From Cronobacter condimenti 1330 (GTDB lineage Bacteria; Pseudomonadota; Gammaproteobacteria; Enterobacterales; Enterobacteriaceae), in the NCBI RefSeq assembly GCF_001277255.1, contig NZ_CP012264.1:4092001-4156000 (forward strand): DNA of 64,000 bases, read 5' to 3'. Positions within the stretch are counted from its first letter, which is position 1. Every line of letters starts with the position of its first letter. Below the pieces are notes generated by a model. It saw nothing but the letters and a program-made list of their open reading frames with translations. It ran no database searches and was not told where the DNA came from. Positions 42,042 to 50,694 of the stretch are shown in pieces. The translations under genes and the position numbers were made by a program.

Positions 42042-43076
42042 ATGACCACGCCGGAGCAGCCTGCAAAACGCCCGACCGAAGATCTGAAGTACCAGCCCGT
42101 CCCGCAGCTGGATACCCGCCCGGAAGAGAAAAAAACCGATGACAAACCCGCCGAAGGTGTCATTGGTACGGTAAAACAGAAAGTGAAACAGGTGGAACGC
42201 CGCCCGGCGGTCGCCCACCTCATTCGCGCTTTTGAGCGCTTTAACGAACGCATGGGCAATCAGTTTGGGGCCGCCATCACCTATTTTTCATTTTTATCGA
42301 TGATCCCGGTGCTGATGTTGTCGTTCGCTGTGGCGGGGTTTGTACTGGCCTCGCACCCCACGCTGCTACAGGATATCTTCAATAAAATCCTGCAAAGCGT
42401 GAGCGATCCGACGCTTGCGAAAACGCTGAGCAGCAGTATTAACGCCGCCGTGGAGCAGCGCACCACGGTCGGGATTGTCGGTTTCGCCGTAGCGCTCTAT
42501 TCAGGTGTGAACTGGATGGGATATCTGCGTGAAGCGATACGCGCCCAGTTTCGTGACGACTGGGAACGTGGCGCGAGTGATGAGAAAGAGAAGTTCTGGC
42601 TCAAGTATTTTCGCGATTTCATCTCGCTGATTGGCCTGCTGGTGGCGCTTGCGATAACCATGTCGATTACGTCGGTGGCAGGCTCCGCGCAGGAGACGAT
42701 TATTCGCCTCCTGCATCTGGACGCCATCGGCTGGCTGAAACCGGTGTGGCACACCATTGGGCTTGCGGTCTCGTTCTGCGCCAACTATCTGCTTTTCTTC
42801 TGGATCTTCTGGCGCCTGCCGCGTCATCGTCCGCGCAGGAAAGCGCTGCTGCGCGGCACGGTGATTGCGGCCATTGGTTTTGAGGTCATTAAAATCATTA
42901 TGACGTATACCCTGCCGGCACTGGTGAAATCGCCCTCCGGCGCGGCGTTCGGCTCCGTACTGGGGCTGATGGCGTTCTTCTATTTCTTCGCACGCCTGAC
43001 GCTGTTCTGCTCCGCCTGGATTGCCACTGCGCAATACAAAGACGACCCGGAAATGCCCGGCATAAACCCCGCTTAA
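42042..43076 (+). CDS. yhjD: YhjD, BrkB/YihY-family inner-membrane protein
   Basis: The 344-residue protein has a charged N-terminal tail of about 60 residues and six helices typical of the BrkB/YihY/Rbn family (GAAITYFSFLSMIPVLMLSFAVAG, SGVNWMGYLREAIRAQF). In E. coli a suppressor allele of YhjD allows growth without Kdo by helping export lipid IVa precursors, so it may act as an alternate lipid transporter. It matches E. coli YhjD in sequence and place. Confidence 0.94.
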   Translation: MTTPEQPAKRPTEDLKYQPVPQLDTRPEEKKTDDKPAEGVIGTVKQKVKQVERRPAVAHLIRAFERFNERMGNQFGAAITYFSFLSMIPVLMLSFAVAGFVLASHPTLLQDIFNKILQSVSDPTLAKTLSSSINAAVEQRTTVGIVGFAVALYSGVNWMGYLREAIRAQFRDDWERGASDEKEKFWLKYFRDFISLIGLLVALAITMSITSVAGSAQETIIRLLHLDAIGWLKPVWHTIGLAVSFCANYLLFFWIFWRLPRHRPRRKALLRGTVIAAIGFEVIKIIMTYTLPALVKSPSGAAFGSVLGLMAFFYFFARLTLFCSAWIATAQYKDDPEMPGINPA

Positions 43077-43086
43077 CCCCGCCTTT

Positions 43087-43118
43087 GCGGGCTGGAAAAT
43101 GGACGTTTTTCAGCCCGC
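43087..43118 (+). terminator. Hairpin after yhjD
   Basis: GCGGGCTGGAAAA and TTTTTCAGCCCGC pair (one G-U), followed a few bases on by CGCTTTTAGC. The remaining 230 bp up to yhjE is AT-rich and presumably contains the yhjE promoter. Confidence 0.65.
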
Positions 43119-43350
43119 CGCCGCGCTTTTAGCATAAAAATCCAGGGTGTAACTTTTATTTAACCTAAAACCAGTTTTATCGACTGAATATTAAATTCTG
43201 TGAAGCATTTCATAGAAGAGAATTTGCTGGTGCTAAAACTATCCGCTTTTTGCCTGTTTTTTGCGCAGCTCTGCGGGCTGCGCTGAATTGAAATGTCGTT
43301 TTTGCTGTGGCTAATATGGGGTTTCGACGGTAATAAAATAAGAAAATTCT

Positions 43351-44679
43351 ATGCAAGCATCTATCGCCACCAGCATCGACAATGAACATGACGCCGCGCC
43401 CGTTAACTCGCGCAGTAAGGTCGTCATCGCCTCGCTCATTGGCACCGCCATTGAGTTTTTTGATTTCTATATTTACGCCACCGCGGCGGTCATTGTGTTT
43501 CCGCACATTTTCTTCCCGCAGGGCGATCCGACGGCTGCCACGCTACAGTCGCTCGCGACATTTGCTATCGCCTTCGTGGCGCGCCCTATCGGCTCTGCGG
43601 TATTTGGCCATTTCGGCGATCGCGTGGGCCGCAAGGTGACACTCGTCGCGTCGCTGCTGACGATGGGCATTTCGACGGTTCTGATAGGCCTGCTGCCAGG
43701 CTATGCGTCCATCGGCATTATGGCGCCGCTGCTGCTGGCGCTGGCACGCTTCGGGCAAGGGCTGGGCCTTGGCGGTGAATGGGGCGGGGCGGCGCTGCTC
43801 GCGACCGAGAATGCGCCTGCGCATAAACGTGCGCTGTATGGCTCCTTCCCGCAACTCGGCGCGCCCATCGGCTTCTTCTTCGCCAATGGCACCTTCCTGC
43901 TGCTCTCCTGGCTTCTGACCGACGAGCAGTTTATGAGCTGGGGCTGGCGCGTGCCGTTTATCTTCTCTGCGGTCCTGGTGCTGATTGGCCTGTATGTGCG
44001 CGTATCGCTGCACGAAACGCCGGTGTTCGCCAAAATCGCCAAAGCGAAGAAACAGGTGAAAGTGCCGCTCGGCACGCTGCTGACGAAACATATGCGCGTG
44101 ACCATTCTCGGCACGTTCATTATGCTCGCCACCTATACGCTGTTTTATATCATGACGGTCTATTCCATGACCTTCAGCACCACGCCAACGGCGCAGGGCG
44201 GGCTTGGCTTTCCGCGTAACGACGTGCTGTGGATGCTGATGATGGCGGTGATTGGCTTTGGCGTGATGGTGCCGGTCGCGGGCCTGCTGGCGGACCGCTT
44301 CGGGCGTCGTAAGAGCATGATCACAATAACGACGCTGATTCTGTTGTTCGCACTGTTTGTGTTCCCGCCGCTGCTGGGGTCCGGCAGCCAGACGATGGTA
44401 ATGGCGTATCTGCTGATTGGTCTGAGCCTGATGGGCCTGACGTTTGGCCCGATGGGCGCGTTGCTGCCGGAGCTGTTCCCGACTGAAGTGCGCTACACCG
44501 GCGCATCGTTCTCCTATAACGTGTCATCGATCCTTGGTGCATCGGTTGCACCTTATATCGCGACCTGGTTGCAGGCGAATTACGGGCTGCTTTACGTGGG
44601 AATATATCTGGCGGCGATGGCGGCGTTAACATTAATCGCGCTTATCGCCACTAACGAGACGCGCCACCAGTCGCTGTGA
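43351..44679 (+). CDS. yhjE: YhjE, MHS-family MFS transporter
   Basis: The 442-residue twelve-helix transporter belongs to the metabolite:H+ symporter group (ShiA/ProP-like): GTAIEFFDFYIYATAAVIVFP, HFGDRVGRKVTLV, LGGEWGGAALLATENAP, GLLADRFGRRKSM and FGPMGALLPELFPTEVRYTGAS. It closely matches E. coli YhjE, whose substrate is unknown. Confidence 0.94.
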   Translation: MQASIATSIDNEHDAAPVNSRSKVVIASLIGTAIEFFDFYIYATAAVIVFPHIFFPQGDPTAATLQSLATFAIAFVARPIGSAVFGHFGDRVGRKVTLVASLLTMGISTVLIGLLPGYASIGIMAPLLLALARFGQGLGLGGEWGGAALLATENAPAHKRALYGSFPQLGAPIGFFFANGTFLLLSWLLTDEQFMSWGWRVPFIFSAVLVLIGLYVRVSLHETPVFAKIAKAKKQVKVPLGTLLTKHMRVTILGTFIMLATYTLFYIMTVYSMTFSTTPTAQGGLGFPRNDVLWMLMMAVIGFGVMVPVAGLLADRFGRRKSMITITTLILLFALFVFPPLLGSGSQTMVMAYLLIGLSLMGLTFGPMGALLPELFPTEVRYTGASFSYNVSSILGASVAPYIATWLQANYGLLYVGIYLAAMAALTLIALIATNETRHQSL

Positions 44680-44693
44680 TGGGCTGCACGTAA

Positions 44694-44727
44694 AGAAAAA
44701 GGCTGCCTGCGGGCAGCCTTTTTTGTT
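44694..44727 (+). terminator. Rho-independent terminator of yhjE
   Basis: AAAAGGCTGCC and GGCAGCCTTTTTT pair around TGC with a T-run after it, 15 bp past the yhjE stop. Confidence 0.93.
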
Positions 44728-44852
44728 TGTTACGTTCATCCCACCTTCGTGATCCCGCGTCGGTAACGCGGGTGAAAGAAGAATAAGCCTGACGGTTTAT
44801 GATTGAATGCCATGCTAAACGCAGCCGCAGGGTACGAATACGTTGAGATGCA

Positions 44853-46910
44853 TCATTTTTTCATCTGCCCCAGAATCGCGCTGCACTGGTTTTCGCTGCC
44901 TTCGGACGGCGAAATGAGCGCCAGCAGTGCGGCGGCAGGCGTTACGAGCGTTGCGAGCGCTGCCGCAACCGCACCGCGGGCGATAAGCGGCCCCGGCTTC
45001 ACGCCGTAATCCGGCTCGTTAAAGGTGCCGCGCACGTAAAGCGGCGAACGCAGCGTCACGATACGCACCCCTTTGCTTTCCGGGTTAATGGTTAAATCCA
45101 GCCGCTCGTTGGCGAAATTCGTGGTGCCGGTAATATTGATGAGCGCGTTTTCGGTATCAAACGCGAAGATTTCCGGGCGCGCCACACCATCGGTGAGGTT
45201 CAGGTTCGCCGCCGCGCAGTTCACCCGCACTTCGTCATCACCGAATATCTGCCCAACAATAAAGTTCCCCACGTTCAGCCCCAGGATCTCCATCAGGTTG
45301 CGGCTGATAAGCCCGTCATTCATCAGAATTTTCAGGTTGCCGTCGCTGGTACCGAGCAGCGAAGCGACCGAATTCCCCGTCCCGCGCAGTTTCGCATCAC
45401 CGTTAAGCTCACCAAGCGTGCGCTGCATCAGCTCCACGTTCGGCATCAACTCTTTAAGCTTCAACCGACGCGCCTGAATCTCCGCTGCGCCCTGCATCGG
45501 CTGTTTATCGCCATCGAGATGAATATTGGCGTCAATCGTTCCGCCCGCCATGCCAAACTTGAGCGGCTTCAGGTGTAAATCGCCATTGGCGAGCACAATG
45601 TGCGTGGTGAGATTGCTAATCGGCAGGCGCGTGCTGTGCTCAATGCGGCGGCCTTTAAAGCGCACATCGGCATCCATCACGTTCCATTTATCGGTTTCGA
45701 AGGTATCGTGCGGCAGCACTTTATCGCCCGGCTGTGCGGGTTTTTCGCCTTTACGCTGCTCAGATTTTTTGCTTTTCTCAGCCCCGGCGCCCGAATCAAC
45801 GCCGATCAGCGGGCCGAGATCGGCGAGGCGCAGCTGGCGGGATTCCAAATCGCCCTCCAGCTTCGGACGCGGTTTGCGCTGGCTGTAGGTCAGCGAGCCG
45901 TGAATATCGCTCTCGCCAATCCGCCCGTTAAAGCCGCGGTAGTCATACACCGAGCCTTTTTCACTGTTAATTTTCGCAACAAGACGCCCGTCAGTCTCAA
46001 ACGGCGGCGTATCAGGCAGCAACACGCCTGTCAGTTCATAAAGATCGCCCAGCGAGTTGCCCGCGAATTTGAGCTGTAGATCGACGCCGCCCATGTTCAT
46101 GGGATCGTTCACGGTGCCAACAAACGCCACGCGGGTGTCGCCCGAGCGCAGATCGGCCTGCACCGGGAACGGCGTGCCTTCGCTTTTCAGCGCCAACATG
46201 CCGCCGATTTTTCCGCTGCCGCGCAGCGGCTGGTCGTTATACGTGCCGCGCGCCTTCAGGCCGAAAACATAATCGCCAACCTGGTCGCCATCCTTTTTGT
46301 TTTTCTCTCCGGTCACTTCATTAAAGGGCAACGGCTTGCCGAGCGGATCGATGAGGATTTCCACATCGGCGCGGCTCACTTTATCGTCCACCCGCAGGCG
46401 GCCCTGATCGAAGAGAATATTATCGAGCCGGAACGACCAGGCGGAGGGCTGCTGTGCCTCATCGCCCTCGCTCTGCTTCATGTCGAACGTCCAGTTATTG
46501 GTTTTTTCCGACAGACGGATCAGCTGCGCGTCCGGCTTCTGAAATTTGATCCACGGGAGATAAACGGTTTTGGTCAGCAGCGCCAGCGGGGCAAGCGTCG
46601 CCTCTACGCGCGGCAGGTGAATCATGGTGACCTGCGGGATATCAGGTGGGTTGCCGAGCACGACGTCCTCAGCGTGCACGTGCGGCCACGGCACGAAGCT
46701 TCGCCAGCCAGGCTCGTTTCTGTTTCGCTCCCATACCACCCCCAGATCGCCGCGTATGGCGAAGGGGCGGTTTAGCTCCGTGGAGACCTTCTGGTTGATG
46801 GTCGGCTTAAGCCGATTCCAGTCAAACGTCGCAATAACGATGATTGCGATCACGACCAGCAACAAGAAAACCCCTGCTACCACGCTGATTATTTTGGTTG
46901 TTTTCGTCAT
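44853..46910 (-). CDS. yhjG: YhjG, AsmA-family envelope protein
   Basis: The 685-residue protein has one N-terminal membrane helix (KIISVVAGVFLLLVVIAIIVIATFDW) and a long periplasmic AsmA-type beta-groove region, with FDWNRLKPTINQKVSTELNRPFAIRGDL at the start and the C-terminal AsmA domain (IMNDGLISRNLMEILGLNVGN, VNCAAANLNLTDG). AsmA-like proteins are thought to bridge lipid or phospholipid transfer between membranes. It matches E. coli YhjG along its length. The ATG at 46,910 follows GAGGTG. It is 64 bp downstream of pdeH, same strand. Confidence 0.94.
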   Translation of the reverse strand: MTKTTKIISVVAGVFLLLVVIAIIVIATFDWNRLKPTINQKVSTELNRPFAIRGDLGVVWERNRNEPGWRSFVPWPHVHAEDVVLGNPPDIPQVTMIHLPRVEATLAPLALLTKTVYLPWIKFQKPDAQLIRLSEKTNNWTFDMKQSEGDEAQQPSAWSFRLDNILFDQGRLRVDDKVSRADVEILIDPLGKPLPFNEVTGEKNKKDGDQVGDYVFGLKARGTYNDQPLRGSGKIGGMLALKSEGTPFPVQADLRSGDTRVAFVGTVNDPMNMGGVDLQLKFAGNSLGDLYELTGVLLPDTPPFETDGRLVAKINSEKGSVYDYRGFNGRIGESDIHGSLTYSQRKPRPKLEGDLESRQLRLADLGPLIGVDSGAGAEKSKKSEQRKGEKPAQPGDKVLPHDTFETDKWNVMDADVRFKGRRIEHSTRLPISNLTTHIVLANGDLHLKPLKFGMAGGTIDANIHLDGDKQPMQGAAEIQARRLKLKELMPNVELMQRTLGELNGDAKLRGTGNSVASLLGTSDGNLKILMNDGLISRNLMEILGLNVGNFIVGQIFGDDEVRVNCAAANLNLTDGVARPEIFAFDTENALINITGTTNFANERLDLTINPESKGVRIVTLRSPLYVRGTFNEPDYGVKPGPLIARGAVAAALATLVTPAAALLALISPSEGSENQCSAILGQMKK

Positions 46911-46974
46911 CCTCACACCTCGTCCTGATGATGTCTGTCTCCACTAAAGATAGTTGACGACAGCGCAAAGCTCA

Positions 46975-47748
46975 TCAGGCAAGTCTGAGTATTACCTTTT
47001 CCAGCGTTTCGAATGGCACAGGGCGCGAGAGAAAATACCCTTGCGCGGCCAGGGCAGGCGACTGTTGTACATCTTGCCACTCTTCCAGCGTTTCCACGCC
47101 TTCGACAATCACGCCTTCGCAGTAGCGGTTCATCAGTTGCAGCAACATCGTGAACAGGTTGCGGCCTTCATCACTCTGACGCAGCATGATGAACAGATCG
47201 CGCGCCACTTTAATGTAGTCATAACGCACTTCGCTCAGCGCCGAGAAATTCGCCATCCCTGTACCGAAGTCGTCAAGCCACAGCGGGCCGAACTCGCAGA
47301 AGCTCGCAAACGTCGAGTTTTGCGGCAGACTGATATGCTCAACCAGCTCAAAACGTACCCACGGCAGTTTTTCCGTCATCGCCAGAATTTGCGGCATGTC
47401 GCGCATCGCCATCAGCGTCGGGCCGTCGACATTGACCGATGCCAGCACGTTATTTTCCGTGAAAAACGGTGCACGCGATGACAGCACCTGGAGCTGTTCT
47501 TCAATCACCTCTACCCGATAGCGTACCGGCAGCCCGGCGAAATAGCGGTCCGGCGCGATGCGGCGCGTCGGTTCGCTCGGGTGCGTGACAATCGTCAACA
47601 GCTCCACCGCCAGCAACCGGCCGTCGGTTCTGTAAATCGGCTGATAGGTATAGGTTCGCTCACACTGCAGCCAGTAGCGCCGCTCGTGCAGGCTTTCGAC
47701 ACTCGCTGACGGCAGCGCCAGTCGGTGAGTGACCTGTTTTAAATTCAT
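46975..47748 (-). CDS. pdeH: PdeH (YhjH), cyclic-di-GMP phosphodiesterase
   Basis: This 257-residue stand-alone EAL-domain protein has the signature as VELLT (E49 region), with substrate and metal residues in ASVNVDGPTL, RFELVEHI, WLDDFGTGMANFSAL, YIKVARDLF and VIVEGVETLEEW, all consistent with an active enzyme. PdeH is the main phosphodiesterase that keeps c-di-GMP low while cells are motile, preventing YcgR from braking the flagellum. It has its own sigma-28 promoter. Confidence 0.95.
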   Translation of the reverse strand: MNLKQVTHRLALPSASVESLHERRYWLQCERTYTYQPIYRTDGRLLAVELLTIVTHPSEPTRRIAPDRYFAGLPVRYRVEVIEEQLQVLSSRAPFFTENNVLASVNVDGPTLMAMRDMPQILAMTEKLPWVRFELVEHISLPQNSTFASFCEFGPLWLDDFGTGMANFSALSEVRYDYIKVARDLFIMLRQSDEGRNLFTMLLQLMNRYCEGVIVEGVETLEEWQDVQQSPALAAQGYFLSRPVPFETLEKVILRLA

Positions 47749-47795
47749 GGTAAATGGTCCTGTTATGAGATGGCTTACCGGGACTCGTCCAGGAA

Positions 47796-47822
47796 TTATC
47801 GGCGGTACGGTTGAGAACTTTA
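47796..47822 (-). promoter_or_regulatory. Sigma-28 (FliA) promoter of pdeH
   Basis: On the minus strand TAAAGTTC, an 11-base spacer, then GCCGATAA. The -35 matches TAAAGTTT at seven of eight positions and the -10 is a perfect match with the exact class 3 flagellar spacing. It lies 48 bp before the pdeH start. Confidence 0.95.
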
Positions 47823-47899
47823 TGCACAGTTGTCCGACCCGTACGTTAATAAGTCATAACGCTTTTCTTCAGGAATATTGGTTCAGCTCAAAAAATACT

Positions 47900-47912
47900 G
47901 GAACACCGTTTT
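47900..47912 (+). promoter_or_regulatory. KdgR-like operator upstream of kdgK
   Basis: GGAAC-ACC-GTTTT, 70 bp before the kdgK ATG, fits the KdgR 5-3-5 core and shares AACACCGTTTTA with the TRAP-operon site at 19,410. Confidence 0.65.
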
Positions 47913-47981
47913 AAAACGTTTGACTGCGCGATCGCGGCGGCACACACTAACGCCCATCTTCTCGTTTTCAGGTGAATCACA

Positions 47982-48914
47982 ATGTCAGAGCAAAAGATTG
48001 CCGTGATTGGCGAATGCATGATTGAACTGTCGGAAAAAGGCTCGCAGGTTAACCGCGGCTTTGGCGGCGACACGCTTAATACCTCGGTCTATATCGCCCG
48101 GCAGGTGAACCCGCAGGCGCTCTCGGTGCACTACGTCACCGCGCTTGGTAAAGACAGCTTCAGCCAGCAGATGCTCGACGCCTGGCAGGCCGAAAACGTG
48201 AACACCGCTCTTACCCAGCGCATGGATAACCGCCTGCCGGGGCTGTATTACATCGAAACCGACGAACGCGGTGAGCGCACCTTCTGGTACTGGCGCAACG
48301 AGGCCGCAGCCCGCTTCTGGCTGGAAAGCGACGAGGCCGACGCTATTTGCGCCCAGCTGGCGCAGTTCGATTATCTCTACCTGAGCGGTATCAGCCTCGC
48401 CATCTTAAGTCCGCAGAGCCGCGAAAAATTGCTGGGTCTGTTGAAAACCTGTCGCGCCAACGGCGGCAAGGTGATTTTCGATAATAACTACCGTCCGCGT
48501 CTGTGGGCGAGCCGTGAAGAGACGCAGCAGGTCTATCAGCAGATGCTTGCCTGCACCGATATCGCCTTCCTGACGCTGGATGATGAAGACGCGCTGTGGG
48601 GCGAGAAACCGGTCGATGAGGTGATCGCGCGGACCCAGGCGGCAGGCGTGCGTGAAGTGGTGATTAAGCGCGGCGCTGATTCCTGCCTGGTCGCCGTACA
48701 GGGCGAGCCGCTGTGCGACGTCCCGGCGGTGAAACTGCCGAAAGAAAAAGTCGTCGACACCACAGCGGCGGGTGATTCCTTCAGCGCTGGTTATCTGGCG
48801 GTGCGCCTGACCGGCGGCAGTGCTGAAGACGCGGCGAAACGCGGCCATCTGACTGCAAGCACCGTCATTCAGTACCGCGGCGCTATCATCCCGCGCGAGG
48901 CGATGCCGCAGTAA
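47982..48914 (+). CDS. kdgK: KdgK, 2-dehydro-3-deoxygluconate kinase
   Basis: The 310-residue PfkB-family sugar kinase has IAVIGECMIELSE, GFGGDTLNTSVYIAR and the catalytic/anion-hole motif DTTAAGDSFSAGYLAVRL. It phosphorylates KDG, the common product of glucuronate, galacturonate and pectin breakdown, to KDPG for the Entner-Doudoroff aldolase. Near identical to E. coli KdgK. A KdgR-like box lies upstream, and it is divergent from pdeH. Confidence 0.97.
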   Translation: MSEQKIAVIGECMIELSEKGSQVNRGFGGDTLNTSVYIARQVNPQALSVHYVTALGKDSFSQQMLDAWQAENVNTALTQRMDNRLPGLYYIETDERGERTFWYWRNEAAARFWLESDEADAICAQLAQFDYLYLSGISLAILSPQSREKLLGLLKTCRANGGKVIFDNNYRPRLWASREETQQVYQQMLACTDIAFLTLDDEDALWGEKPVDEVIARTQAAGVREVVIKRGADSCLVAVQGEPLCDVPAVKLPKEKVVDTTAAGDSFSAGYLAVRLTGGSAEDAAKRGHLTASTVIQYRGAIIPREAMPQ

Positions 48915-48931
48915 CGGACGCACAATAAATC

Positions 48932-48958
48932 AGCCCGGCCCGCGTGCCGGGCTTTTTT
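48932..48958 (+). terminator. kdgK terminator
   Basis: AGCCCGGC and GCCGGGCT pair across a short loop, followed by six T. Confidence 0.92.
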
Positions 48959-48970
48959 ATAGGCACCCAT

Positions 48971-49002
48971 AAAAAAACCCGACGGCCGCGCATCGGGTTT
49001 TT
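48971..49002 (-). terminator. yhjJ terminator (minus strand)
   Basis: Read leftward, AAAAACCCGATG and CGTCGGGTTTTTTT form a hairpin with a T-run, just past the yhjJ stop. Back-to-back with the kdgK terminator. Confidence 0.9.
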
Positions 49003-49017
49003 CAGGCTTAGCGCGAA

Positions 49018-50496
49018 TTAACGGGCTGGCGGAATGTCTGTCACATCCGAACGCGCGTCCTCCTGGGCCGGCGGTGCCGTCACGGGCGTCATGATGCGGT
49101 CCCATGTCTCTTTGAGCGCCTTCATGCTGTACTCTTCTTCGCCCTTCGGTTGCAGCAGGATCAACGCCATTTCTTGCGACAACTGCTGGCGTAAATCCTG
49201 ATTCAGCTCCGCGGCCGTCAGGTTATTGAGGAAGCTCTGGCGCAGATTCTGGTACTGCTCCGGCGCGATATCCACCACCTGATTTTGCAGCGAGCGCATC
49301 CGCTGGTTGATGAGCACATCCGTGTCGGTGCGTGCATAGGTCGCGAACAGCTTCTGCAACTCCAGTTTTTTCTGGGCGATCAGGGCGTTGAATTCATCTA
49401 CTGACAGGCCATTTGCGCGCACGTTCGACAGCTCACGAGCGATCAGCGCCAGGTTGTTGTCGAGCTTATCGTTCGGTGATTCAAGGTTAATCGCGCACTG
49501 GGCACGCTGGAACAGCACGCGGCAGTCAAAGCCAATGCCGATATCCTTGATGTTGTTTTTGCTGAGGTTTTGCTGCACATGCCAGAACAGCGCCTCGCGC
49601 GCCAGATCGGCGCGCCAGTAGCGCTGGAGCGCCGCAGATTCGCGGATCGGCTGCCACGGGTTATCCCACATAATTGAAAGACGATCCTGGCGCACGCCGT
49701 CAGTCATAAGGGCGACCGGGTCGCGGCGCAGCGGCGATAACGTAGGCACCGGCGCTGGCGTCTCGCGTTTGCCTTTCAGATCGCCGAAAGCCTTGTTGAT
49801 TTGTTCGGCCACCGCGCGGCTGTCAATATTACCCACCACGATAAGCGTCATCGCGTCCGGCGTGTACCATTTCTCGTAATAGGCTTTCAGTTGCGCCGCA
49901 TCGACCGGTTGTTTGAGGTCAACGGAGGGATCGTGCCCCAGTAACGTGGAGCCTTTCAGGCGATAGCGCCACCAGCTGTCCTGCGTGTCCGGCCAGGTAG
50001 CGACCATATCCTGGGTTTGCAGCGCTTTAGTGATGCTTTCAGGCGTAATCGCGACGCGGCCCGCGGTATCGGAAAGATAGGTCAGCGCTTCTTTCAGCAG
50101 ATCGCTTCGGTTATTCGGCAGGCTTAAATTAAATAGCGTGTAATCGTAAGAGACCATCACAGGCGGCATCGGTCGCTTTGGATCGATGCTCTGCTGCCAG
50201 AGCGAGCGCGCCTGCACCGCCTGGAGGCTGCCGCTCTGGGTCAGCGCCAGACGTGGCAGAAAACGGGTATATCCGCTTTGTTGGGTATTTTCAGCAAGCG
50301 CGCCCGTATTCACGGTCAGGCGAACTTCGATGCGATCGCTTGGGCGCTGCGGTGTGGAGAGAATTTGCCACTGAAAGCCATTGCTCAGCGTGCCCTGTTG
50401 CCAGGCCGGGTCGGGCTGGAGCGGTTCTGCCTGCACGAGGCTGGCGGCCGCCATTAATAAGCCGCCAGCGATAAGTCGAATTCTTGTGCCCTGCAT
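49018..50496 (-). CDS. yhjJ: YhjJ, secreted M16-like protein without zinc site
   Basis: The 492-residue preprotein has a signal peptide (RLIAGGLLMAAASLVQA) and two M16 half-domains (WQILSTPQRPSDRIEVRLTVNTGAL, YYEKWYTPDAMTLIVVGNIDSRAV). In active M16 peptidases a HFLEH zinc box follows; here the aligned segment is SGYTRFLPRLAL, so both His and the Glu are gone. E. coli YhjJ is likewise a non-catalytic M16 relative, so this loss is ancestral. It may act as a scaffold or binding protein in the periplasm. Confidence 0.92.
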   Translation of the reverse strand: MQGTRIRLIAGGLLMAAASLVQAEPLQPDPAWQQGTLSNGFQWQILSTPQRPSDRIEVRLTVNTGALAENTQQSGYTRFLPRLALTQSGSLQAVQARSLWQQSIDPKRPMPPVMVSYDYTLFNLSLPNNRSDLLKEALTYLSDTAGRVAITPESITKALQTQDMVATWPDTQDSWWRYRLKGSTLLGHDPSVDLKQPVDAAQLKAYYEKWYTPDAMTLIVVGNIDSRAVAEQINKAFGDLKGKRETPAPVPTLSPLRRDPVALMTDGVRQDRLSIMWDNPWQPIRESAALQRYWRADLAREALFWHVQQNLSKNNIKDIGIGFDCRVLFQRAQCAINLESPNDKLDNNLALIARELSNVRANGLSVDEFNALIAQKKLELQKLFATYARTDTDVLINQRMRSLQNQVVDIAPEQYQNLRQSFLNNLTAAELNQDLRQQLSQEMALILLQPKGEEEYSMKALKETWDRIMTPVTAPPAQEDARSDVTDIPPAR

Positions 50497-50694
50497 GTAT
50501 ACCCCTGATCAACATTCCTGGTTAAAAACAGTCAAATGGCGACAAGAGCTGCTGTGGCCCGCCGCCAAAGATAGCGCTTAAACTTTTCGTTAGACCGCAA
50601 AAATGCGGAAATGTCGCGCAATAGAGTGAAATAAAAGCTAATTATGCGCAGGCACCCGTCGCCAGAGCAAGCAGCGACGGGCTAAACAGTGAGA

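Noticed and set aside
41114..42259. 381-codon minus-strand frame opposite yhjC and yhjD
   Set aside because: Spans two real plus-strand genes and the gap between them; composition is that of a shadow frame.
49018..50496. yhjJ read as a newly inactivated peptidase
   Set aside because: The missing HxxEH motif is also absent in E. coli YhjJ, so it is a family trait and not a local mutation.
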